Shown one piece after another: positions 44,885 to 51,549 of a stretch of 64,000 bases of DNA. The stretch covers positions 1 to 64,000 of the forward strand of contig JBLHTU010000001.1 in the NCBI GenBank assembly GCA_047627515.1. The letters run 5' to 3'. The stretch is from JAYPLE01 sp047627515. GTDB taxonomy: Bacteria > Bacteroidota > Bacteroidia > Cytophagales > Cyclobacteriaceae. How positions within the stretch are numbered: position 1 is the first letter of the stretch; each line of letters opens with the position of its first letter. Position numbers and translations under genes: made by a program. Under the pieces are notes generated by a model, which searched no databases, was not told where the DNA came from, and was given only the letters and a program-made list of their open reading frames with translations.

Positions 44885-45922
44885 TCAGACTTCTGCGCCT
44901 GCTTTCTTTAACAAAGCGATAGTGGCGTTTATTCCGTCCTTCTCATTTAGTCGATCACCTTCGTATTCAATACCTATCGTGCCTGTAAAGCCACTAGCTT
45001 TGACCAATTTCAGCATTTGGACATAGTCGATAGTGGTTTCATTTCCTCGCTTATCAAAATCGTACGTCTTTGCAGAAACCCCTTTAGCAAAAGGAAGCAA
45101 CTCAGATACACCTTGATATTTATCATACGACGTTAAGCAATCATCTCCAGACTTCTCTAAGCAAAAATTACCAAAATCAGGAAGCGTACCGCAATAAGGG
45201 CTATTTACTTGTGAAATCACATCGGCTAGCCACTTCCCATCGGAAGAGTAGCCACCGTGATTTTCGACAATGATATTTATACCGTTTTTAGCTCCATATT
45301 CTGTCAGCTGTCCCAATCCATCCACAGCAGCATCTCTAACTTCATCAGCACTACCAGACCCTGCAGCGTTGACCCGGATCGAATGACAGCCCAATATATT
45401 GGCAGCGTCTACCCACTTATAGTGGTTCCGGACAGAAGTGTTTCTGCTTTCAGTATTTGTATCGCCCAGGTTACCCTCAGCGTCGCACATGATCAGCTTA
45501 CTTGCTATACCTTCTCCATCACACTTAGATTTCATATCGTTCCAGAATGCTGTGTCTTCGCCTTTGGAAAAATAGAATGTATTAACATATTCAATCGCAC
45601 TCAAACCAAAATCTGCCCTTGCAATCCGTGGAAAATCTACTGGATTAAGCTCACCGCTCAGCAACGCGTCTGGATTCTCTTTTAGTAATCGACCAAATTC
45701 GGCCCAGCCTAACTTCCTGATATCTCCAAAGAATGACCGGTGCAACGACCATTGCGCCAATGAAATACTAAAAAACAAGGGTATAGTTGCTTCTTCTGAT
45801 TGGCCTTCCTTTGTTGCTGCCCCTTGGCAACTAGACAAAAAAGCAGGCATTATAGTCCCCGCTGAAAGAAATACACTCCCCTTTGCCATGAGTGCTAGCG
45901 ATTCACGTCTTGATTTTATCAT
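44885..45922 (-). CDS. Tat-exported TIM-barrel (sugar isomerase/epimerase-like) lipoprotein
   Basis: A 345-aa protein of the xylose isomerase-like TIM-barrel superfamily (AP endonuclease 2 fold). The start carries a twin-arginine pair in KSRRESLALM and then a lipobox-like LSSCQG, so it is probably a Tat-secreted lipoprotein. Barrel blocks include ANILGCHSIRVNAAG, NIIVENHGGYSSDG and TIGIEYEGDRL, which carry the conserved glutamates, histidine and aspartate that bind metal in this group. It likely acts on a sugar outside the cytoplasm. The pseudogene ends 2 bp from its stop. It fits with the exported oxidoreductase at 41615. Confidence 0.83.
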   Translation of the reverse strand: MIKSRRESLALMAKGSVFLSAGTIMPAFLSSCQGAATKEGQSEEATIPLFFSISLAQWSLHRSFFGDIRKLGWAEFGRLLKENPDALLSGELNPVDFPRIARADFGLSAIEYVNTFYFSKGEDTAFWNDMKSKCDGEGIASKLIMCDAEGNLGDTNTESRNTSVRNHYKWVDAANILGCHSIRVNAAGSGSADEVRDAAVDGLGQLTEYGAKNGINIIVENHGGYSSDGKWLADVISQVNSPYCGTLPDFGNFCLEKSGDDCLTSYDKYQGVSELLPFAKGVSAKTYDFDKRGNETTIDYVQMLKLVKASGFTGTIGIEYEGDRLNEKDGINATIALLKKAGAEV

Positions 45923-46166
45923 ATTTCAATTTAAAAATTTGCCGTGTTGAAACAAAAAAAAAGTCACTTAGTATGTATGTATTTATCAGGATCAGCAATT
46001 CCGAGTGCTGCTAGCAATATCGCAAGAGATGACATTACTCGTAATTACCAGTCGCAAATAAATCAAAAGCTGACAAACCAAAATTATTATCACAATCACA
46101 AAGTTTTGTCTGTGGTTTTTCTGTGTTCTGGCTAATTGAAAAGCAGGATCTTCTTACCTTTTCACG
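45923..46166. other. Divergent promoter region, no gene
   Basis: This 244-bp region separates the TIM-barrel gene (minus) and the helicase gene (plus). A short open frame at 45944-46135 lacks family features and I do not call it. TACCTTTT at 46154-46161 is a 7-of-8 -7 match but sits within a few bases of the helicase start. No hairpin is seen. Confidence 0.35.
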
Positions 46167-48371
46167 ATGCAAGACGGAATCATCCTGGACGACATTGCTC
46201 AGCTAGCACTCAAGTACATTACACATACCTCTAGACATGTCTTTCTAACGGGGAAAGCAGGGACCGGAAAAACGACGCTTCTTCGTAATTTCCTATCTAA
46301 GACACATAAGCGAACTGTGGTAGCTGCACCAACTGGCATTGCTGCAATCAATGCCGGAGGCGTTACGCTGCATTCCCTATTCCAACTGCCTTTTGGTGCA
46401 TTTGTTCCCAGCGATTTCGCTTTGACATTGGATGAGATGTCGCAAAAAGTACATACCCCTACTTCACTTATAAGAGATCAACGACTCAATGCAAAAAAGC
46501 GAGCATTACTGAGGCAAATAGAACTTCTCATCATAGATGAGGTCAGTATGCTACGGGCTGATTTATTAGATGCCATTGACTTAATCATGCGCAAAGTCCG
46601 TCGTCAACCAAACAGAGCTTTTGGTGGCATTCAGATATTATTCATCGGTGACCTTTTCCAATTACCACCAGTTGTTCAGCGGGAAGAGATGAAGATGATG
46701 TCAGATTATTACAATAGCATGTATTTTTTTGACTCCCTCGCTCTCAAGGACAATCAACCTGTCTATATCGAACTGGAAACAGTTCATCGGCAAAGCGATC
46801 AACGATTTGTGTCTTTACTCAATCGAATTAGATCACAACAGATGATTGAAGAAGATAACTACCTCTTGCAAGAGCATTTTGCCCACGAAGGTTACATGCC
46901 TGATGAAGATGGGGCAATTTTTCTAACCACGCACAACCAAAAGGCTGCCGCCATTAATCAGGAAAAATTGAGTCAAGTTCCTTCAGAAGAACGAGCCTTT
47001 AAGGCAAAAATAGAAGGGAAATTCGAACCACACCTCTTCCCAAATGATGAGCAGTTAGTACTTAAAGAAGGAGCTCAGGTCATGTTCATAAAGAATGACC
47101 CTACTGGCCAGCAGCGATTCTTTAACGGAAAAATAGGACAGATCGAAGCCATGAGTGATCATAAATTGATTATCAATTGCGATGGAGTTTCCATTGAGCT
47201 TGAGAAATTCACCTGGGAGAATAAGCGATATAAAGTAGACCCCTCAAGTAGAGAAATCAATGAAGATCTAGTAGGTGAGTTTTCTCAATTTCCTGTTAGA
47301 CTTGCTTGGGCCGTGACGGTCCACAAGAGTCAGGGCCTTACATTTGAGAGAGCTATCCTTGATTTAGAAAAAGCCTTTGCACCAGGACAGTTTTACGTAG
47401 CAATGTCTCGTTTGACATCTCTTGATGGTTTGACCTTCTCCTCGCCCATACCGCGTCAGTCCTTTGAGATAGATCCAAGATTGACTGAATTTACAGATCA
47501 GTCGCGAGATATAAGCAAACTGGAAGACATGCTGCTAAAAGACACAAAGGACTATTTCGTGGACCTTTCCACACAAGCTTTTGATTTTACAGAAACTGCT
47601 GACGCATTGTTTTTCCAATCTAAAGAACTGCAAAGACTTCAAGCACTAGGAAGAGAGGATGCATTGTGGAATATGATTGCAGGCTGGATCGAAATTATCA
47701 ATAAGTGGAAAAAAATCGGCCATACTTTCGGCCGAGAGATATTTCAAATTGGAGCGACCAACTCTGATGAATATTTACACATACTGAACAATAGAATTGC
47801 AAAAGGAGTGGACTACTTCTACCCCACGCTACTTGATATGGTAAATGATTGCAGGAAAAAGGGCCACGAGAAACCTTACAAAGGCGTAGCAGAATTCCAG
47901 ACCGTCTGGAAAGAACTGTATGAAAGTCTAGGTATAAAAGGCAGTAACCTTATCAGAGCTCAACACCTCATTCTTAAAGCGTCTAAGGATGAAGTTCTGG
48001 ACACCGAAGAACTAGAAAACGTATCCGCTTACCAGTCCATGATCGTTCCGTATAAAACAAAAGCTACTTCAGACACCAAAAACGTAACCTTCTCTCTTTA
48101 CCAAGAGGGTATGAAAATTGACGAAATAGCAGCAGGTAGAGAGCTCTCTGAGGGTACTATATCTAACCACCTTTCCTTCTTTGTAAGTACAGGTGAGATT
48201 CCAGTAAAAGAATTCTTATCAAAAGCCAAATTGAAGAATATTCTTACGGTAAGCGATACTATTGACTCAATCCAGCTAACACCCATAAAGGCTAAACTCG
48301 GTGATGAATATACCTATGATGATATTCGCTTTGCTATGGCACATAAAAAGTTCCTAACGACCCAGAACTAA
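46167..48371 (+). CDS. PIF1-like helicase with C-terminal HTH domain
   Basis: Superfamily 1 helicase of 734 aa. Motif I is FLTGKAGTGKTTLLRNF, Walker B is LLIIDEVSMLR, motif III includes FIGDLFQLPPV, and the later motifs VTVHKSQGLTFERA and YVAMSRLTSLDGL are PIF1/RecD-type. The C-terminal third has a coiled spacer, an HRDC-like stretch and a RecQ-like helix-turn-helix (about 640-690, with KIDEIAAGRELSEGTISNHL). This long type is common in Bacteroidota and is not a transposon protein. It probably unwinds structured DNA or R-loops. The start is the ATG at 46167. Confidence 0.9.
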   Translation: MQDGIILDDIAQLALKYITHTSRHVFLTGKAGTGKTTLLRNFLSKTHKRTVVAAPTGIAAINAGGVTLHSLFQLPFGAFVPSDFALTLDEMSQKVHTPTSLIRDQRLNAKKRALLRQIELLIIDEVSMLRADLLDAIDLIMRKVRRQPNRAFGGIQILFIGDLFQLPPVVQREEMKMMSDYYNSMYFFDSLALKDNQPVYIELETVHRQSDQRFVSLLNRIRSQQMIEEDNYLLQEHFAHEGYMPDEDGAIFLTTHNQKAAAINQEKLSQVPSEERAFKAKIEGKFEPHLFPNDEQLVLKEGAQVMFIKNDPTGQQRFFNGKIGQIEAMSDHKLIINCDGVSIELEKFTWENKRYKVDPSSREINEDLVGEFSQFPVRLAWAVTVHKSQGLTFERAILDLEKAFAPGQFYVAMSRLTSLDGLTFSSPIPRQSFEIDPRLTEFTDQSRDISKLEDMLLKDTKDYFVDLSTQAFDFTETADALFFQSKELQRLQALGREDALWNMIAGWIEIINKWKKIGHTFGREIFQIGATNSDEYLHILNNRIAKGVDYFYPTLLDMVNDCRKKGHEKPYKGVAEFQTVWKELYESLGIKGSNLIRAQHLILKASKDEVLDTEELENVSAYQSMIVPYKTKATSDTKNVTFSLYQEGMKIDEIAAGRELSEGTISNHLSFFVSTGEIPVKEFLSKAKLKNILTVSDTIDSIQLTPIKAKLGDEYTYDDIRFAMAHKKFLTTQN

Positions 48372-48376
48372 TGATA

Positions 48377-48384
48377 TAGCTTTG
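48377..48384 (+). promoter_or_regulatory. Candidate -7 box
   Basis: TAGCTTTG is an exact TAnnTTTG match 31 bp before the MBL gene start at 48416. No TTG lies at the right distance upstream. Confidence 0.33.
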
Positions 48385-48415
48385 TGTTCTGTTTACGAAA
48401 TTTTAAACATACCTC

Positions 48416-49546
48416 ATGAAAATACTTAAAATCGCAACCATAGGGCTACTAGGGCTTGTGGCTGTTGTTGCTCTATTAGTCTTTCTCATCACGTCTATTC
48501 ACCCTGCTTTTGGGACTAAACCTGGTCAGGCATTATACGAGCAATTTGAAGCGACCGGCCATTTTCGTGATGGCATATTTTTCAATCAGATGCAGACAGA
48601 TCTGGATATGAATCGCAAGACAATCGTATCCGTACTCAAAGACTACGTTACCGGCATACCCAATCAACAGCCAGAAGAACCGCTGCCTGTTCTCAAGACC
48701 CAATTGGAAGATGTACTAGACGTACCGGACTCAGTTACACGCGTGGTGTGGTTTGGGCACTCCGCATTCCTTGTTCAAATTGGCGGAAAAAATATTCTTC
48801 TAGACCCGATGTTTGGTGACACACCTGCCCCACTGAGTTTTCTCGGAGGTAAGCGTTTCAGTGACGGTTTGCCCATTGAAATAGAGGAGCTCCCGCAAAT
48901 AGACTTACTGATACTATCTCACGACCATTATGATCATCTTGATTACCCTAGTATTCTAAAACTCAAGTCAAAAATCAAGCAATACTATGTTCCGCTCGGC
49001 GTCGGTGGTCACTTCCTGAGATGGGGTGTACCCGAAGAAGATGTGATTGAGATGGATTGGTGGCAAACGATAGTAATCGACGATCTTCAATTGACTTGTA
49101 CCCCATCACGCCATTTCTCCGGTAGATCTCTTACTGATCGTAACAGTACACTTTGGTCAAGCTGGGTGATTAAGTCAAGTTTTAAGTCAATTTATTTTAG
49201 CGGAGATGGTGGCTATGGACCTCATTTCAAAGAAATTGGAGATCGACTAGGACCATTTGACTTTGCAATGATGGAATGTGGGCAGTATGATGAACGATGG
49301 GGGCAAATCCATATGATGCCGGAAGAGACTGCAGTGGCTGCAAAAGAACTGGGAGCAGAGACATTTATGCCAATTCATTGGGGATCATTTGTATTGGCAC
49401 TGCACAGTTGGAATGACCCCGTATTGCGTGTGTCTGCCAAAGCATTGGAAATCGACCAACCAATCTTAGTGCCCCGAATCGGAGAACTGATCGACTTGTA
49501 TCAAATAGATGATATTTCATCAGACTGGTGGCAAGACTTACTGTAA
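48416..49546 (+). CDS. MBL-fold hydrolase, UlaG/NAPE-PLD-like, membrane-anchored
   Basis: Metallo-beta-lactamase-fold hydrolase of 376 aa with an N-terminal membrane segment (TIGLLGLVAVVALLVFLI). The fold starts near residue 95 with VWFGHSAFLVQIGGKNILLDP. The metal site is SHDHYDHLDY (HxHxDH), followed by TPSRHFSGR and FSGDGGYGPH (Asp) and MPIHWGSFV (His). This set matches the NAPE-PLD/UlaG-type lactonase/phospholipase group. The anchored form suggests it works at the membrane, perhaps on a lipid, but the substrate is unknown. Confidence 0.86.
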   Translation: MKILKIATIGLLGLVAVVALLVFLITSIHPAFGTKPGQALYEQFEATGHFRDGIFFNQMQTDLDMNRKTIVSVLKDYVTGIPNQQPEEPLPVLKTQLEDVLDVPDSVTRVVWFGHSAFLVQIGGKNILLDPMFGDTPAPLSFLGGKRFSDGLPIEIEELPQIDLLILSHDHYDHLDYPSILKLKSKIKQYYVPLGVGGHFLRWGVPEEDVIEMDWWQTIVIDDLQLTCTPSRHFSGRSLTDRNSTLWSSWVIKSSFKSIYFSGDGGYGPHFKEIGDRLGPFDFAMMECGQYDERWGQIHMMPEETAVAAKELGAETFMPIHWGSFVLALHSWNDPVLRVSAKALEIDQPILVPRIGELIDLYQIDDISSDWWQDLL

Positions 49547-49643
49547 ACACTGACAATAAAATGTCAGCTAGATTACCAATAGTTGATCCATTTATATCAC
49601 TTTGAACTTTTCACGCAACCATGGAATTGAATAAAATAAAAAG

Positions 49644-49925
49644 ATGAAAGCAATTTGGAACAATCAGTTAGTAGCGGAAAGTGATGATACAGTCGTCGTG
49701 GAAGGCAACCATTATTTCCCTTCTCAATCAATCAAGAAGGACTTTTTTAAAGAGAGCAGCACGCATAGTACGTGTCCATGGAAAGGTGTAGCAAATTACT
49801 ATACGCTGGATGTAGATGGACAAAGTAATCAAGACGCTGCTTGGTATTATCCTGAAACGAGTGAGTTGGCGAAGCATATTAAGGGACATATTGCCTTCTG
49901 GAAAGGTGTCAAAATAGAAAAATAA
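49644..49925 (+). CDS. DUF427-family protein
   Basis: A 93-aa protein of the DUF427 family (PF04248), a small beta-rich fold of unknown function. Its motif is VVVEGNHYFPSQSIKKDFF with STCPWKGVANYYTLDVDG, which is the family core. There is no signal peptide, so it is cytoplasmic. It is a single-gene unit preceded by a 97-bp gap and followed at once by a clear terminator. Confidence 0.9.
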   Translation: MKAIWNNQLVAESDDTVVVEGNHYFPSQSIKKDFFKESSTHSTCPWKGVANYYTLDVDGQSNQDAAWYYPETSELAKHIKGHIAFWKGVKIEK

Positions 49926-49957
49926 AAAAAGCCATCGTTAATACGATGGCTTTTTTT
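49924..49957. terminator. Bidirectional intrinsic terminator
   Basis: An A-run plus GCCATCGT, a TAAT loop, and ACGATGGC plus a long T-run: a near-perfect hairpin between two convergent genes, usable from both sides. Confidence 0.92.
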
Positions 49958-49974
49958 ATTCTTTAAGGTTTGCG

Positions 49975-50295
49975 TCAGAAAGCTTCTGATACTTCTCCTT
50001 GCTTAGTTATAGGGTAGTTAGAAGCTTTCAGTAAAAAAACTGCTGTACTCACCATGTATCCAAATATTGAAATACTAGCATTTGCGAAATGAAATGGGAT
50101 TATCGGATTCATTAAGATCGCCACCAAGGCGATAGGAATGAGCCACCTTCTTTCTTCCGTATCCATTTCATCAATGATGATATACATGGATGACACGAAA
50201 ATCACAAGCTTAATGGTTTCAAGATATAATTGCTGTGTGTCTGCAAGTGCTATTAACAATAGCGCAGCGCAGATTAGTTGAATTTTTTTCATCAA
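49975..50295 (-). CDS. Small integral membrane protein of unknown function
   Basis: A 106-aa protein of about four hydrophobic segments (QLICAALLLIALA; LVIFVSSMYIII; WLIPIALVAILMNPIIPFHF; IFGYMVSTAVFLLKA). I do not recognise the family with certainty; it resembles small DUF6804-like proteins. It has acidic DEMDTEERR between the second and third segments, which fits a cytosolic loop. It stands alone and shares the terminator at 49924 with the convergent DUF427 gene. Confidence 0.6.
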   Translation of the reverse strand: MMKKIQLICAALLLIALADTQQLYLETIKLVIFVSSMYIIIDEMDTEERRWLIPIALVAILMNPIIPFHFANASISIFGYMVSTAVFLLKASNYPITKQGEVSEAF

Positions 50296-50346
50296 TGTAG
50301 TCTTACAGATGGTTGACTGTAAGGTTACAACGTTAATCTGTCAAAG

Positions 50347-50370
50347 AAAATACCCTGTTTTGGGTATTTT
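50347..50370 (-). terminator. Probable terminator of the 50394-51227 gene
   Basis: A 9-bp perfect stem (AAAATACCC / GGGTATTTT) around TGTTTT just past the stop of the minus-strand gene, followed there by TTTTC. The T-tract is short, so efficiency is uncertain. Confidence 0.55.
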
Positions 50371-50393
50371 TCCTCTAAAAAATTAGACTTTTC

Positions 50394-51227
50394 CTATTCA
50401 GGTGTGAAATGATGACGACTAAAGATATTATTCGGAGTGATTTTAAACGTCTCTTGACCATTATCAGTATACTGAACGACTCTCATGTCGTCATGTCCGA
50501 AAATATAGATATTGATTTCCACATTTAAAGCTACATCATGCGTCAGCATTTTCTTAAAAAAGCCCCATTCGCGTAACACCTTCTCTCTCTCATCCTTCTC
50601 AAGCTCCTTCACATCTACCATCACAGAACTGGTAGAGATATAACTTTCATGCAATTGTATCTGCACCTCAGCTAGGTTTTTTGTGGTCGTATTCATGACT
50701 TGCTGATACATGTGGTTTGACAACAAGTGATGGTTTTCCTCAGCAAGTATTTTATTTTTCACCTCAGGGTCCTCTGTATTTTCACGGTAATGATTTTGTT
50801 TCAACCAAGAGTCGCTCACTTCTAGAACTGCAAATAACAAAGTATCATAAATAGCCAAAGGGTATATATCTACAGGCACAAGGAGCATTGTGAAATTTTG
50901 ATGTTCCGTGAAATGCTTAACGAAAACATCAATATCCTGACCAACCGCCACATCATTTCGCTTCAACTTCACCGTATTAGGATCAATGTTATGCCCTTGT
51001 TCTAAAAGATAATTAACAAAAGTTTTTGTAGAGGTGAATTGATGAACCATATCTTCTATTTTTTCGATATGGTTTTCTTGGATATACTGCTCCATTGTCT
51101 CACCTACCTCAATGGTGTTATTCCTTTGCTTTTCCTTCTGTGCCCATACTGCTGTGGTAAGGCAACCCGACAATAGAAAGAAGATACTAAGCCGTTTCAA
51201 TGCAAATTCGTGTTGGGAATAATTCAC
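50394..51227 (-). CDS. Exported protein of unknown function
   Basis: A 277-aa protein that I do not recognise. The N-terminal region has a hydrophobic core (RLSIFFLLSGCLTTAVWAQ). It can be read as an LSGC lipobox or as a type I signal cut after AQ, so the protein is either a lipoprotein or secreted. The mature part is mixed alpha/beta with two regions rich in hydrophobic residues (HQNFTMLLVPVDIYPLAIY and VALNVEINIYIFGHDD). No metal or catalytic motif is visible. A hairpin terminator follows the stop. Confidence 0.62.
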   Translation of the reverse strand: MNYSQHEFALKRLSIFFLLSGCLTTAVWAQKEKQRNNTIEVGETMEQYIQENHIEKIEDMVHQFTSTKTFVNYLLEQGHNIDPNTVKLKRNDVAVGQDIDVFVKHFTEHQNFTMLLVPVDIYPLAIYDTLLFAVLEVSDSWLKQNHYRENTEDPEVKNKILAEENHHLLSNHMYQQVMNTTTKNLAEVQIQLHESYISTSSVMVDVKELEKDEREKVLREWGFFKKMLTHDVALNVEINIYIFGHDDMRVVQYTDNGQETFKITPNNIFSRHHFTPE

Positions 51228-51347
51228 AAGTATAAAGAATAAAGAAGTATAGACACGATTACGTAACGCTTACAATCGGGCAGTTGTTTCAAAATATAAA
51301 CCCGAAGATTCAGCTAGTAGACCTGGCCTCTACGGGTGACTACTAAG

Positions 51348-51378
51348 AAAAAAACCCACTTTTTCAAGTGGGTTTTTT
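51348..51378 (-). terminator. Terminator after tRNA-Thr
   Basis: A hairpin with an A-run plus CCCACTT / AAGTGGG plus a T-run and a 4-nt loop, starting 2 bp beyond the 3' end of the tRNA on the minus strand. It ends the tRNA transcript. Confidence 0.85.
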
Positions 51379-51379
51379 G

Positions 51380-51453
51380 AGCCCCCAGTCGGATTCGAAC
51401 CAACGACCCACGCATTACAAGTGCGTTGCTCTGGCCAGCTGAGCTATGGGGGC
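51380..51453 (-). tRNA. tRNA-Thr (anticodon TGT)
   Basis: A 74-nt cloverleaf. The acceptor stem GCCCCCA pairs with TGGGGGC, with discriminator T. The anticodon arm is CGCAC-TTGTAAT-GCGTG with TGT in the loop, reading ACA and related Thr codons. The T-arm carries GGTTCGAATCC. No CCA is encoded in the sequence. A promoter-like pair lies upstream on the minus strand. Confidence 0.95.
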
Positions 51454-51502
51454 AACAAGCTTTATTAAGGTGTCATTGAGACAGTCTGTTTTAAAGCGAG
51501 TG

Positions 51503-51533
51503 CAAATGTAAACGGATGATTATTTTTAACAAA
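51503..51533 (-). promoter_or_regulatory. Candidate promoter of tRNA-Thr
   Basis: On the minus strand, TTTG (51530-51533), a 19-bp spacer and TACATTTG (51503-51510), an exact -7 box. The start would be near 51497, about 44 nt before the tRNA. This is one of the best matches in the window. Confidence 0.6.
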
Positions 51534-51549
51534 GCCTGACTGCAATTTT

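Noticed and set aside
45944..46135. A 63-codon open frame before the helicase gene.
   Set aside because: It has low-complexity Lys/Asn/Gln content, no ribosome-binding context, no family features and lies in a region expected to hold promoters.
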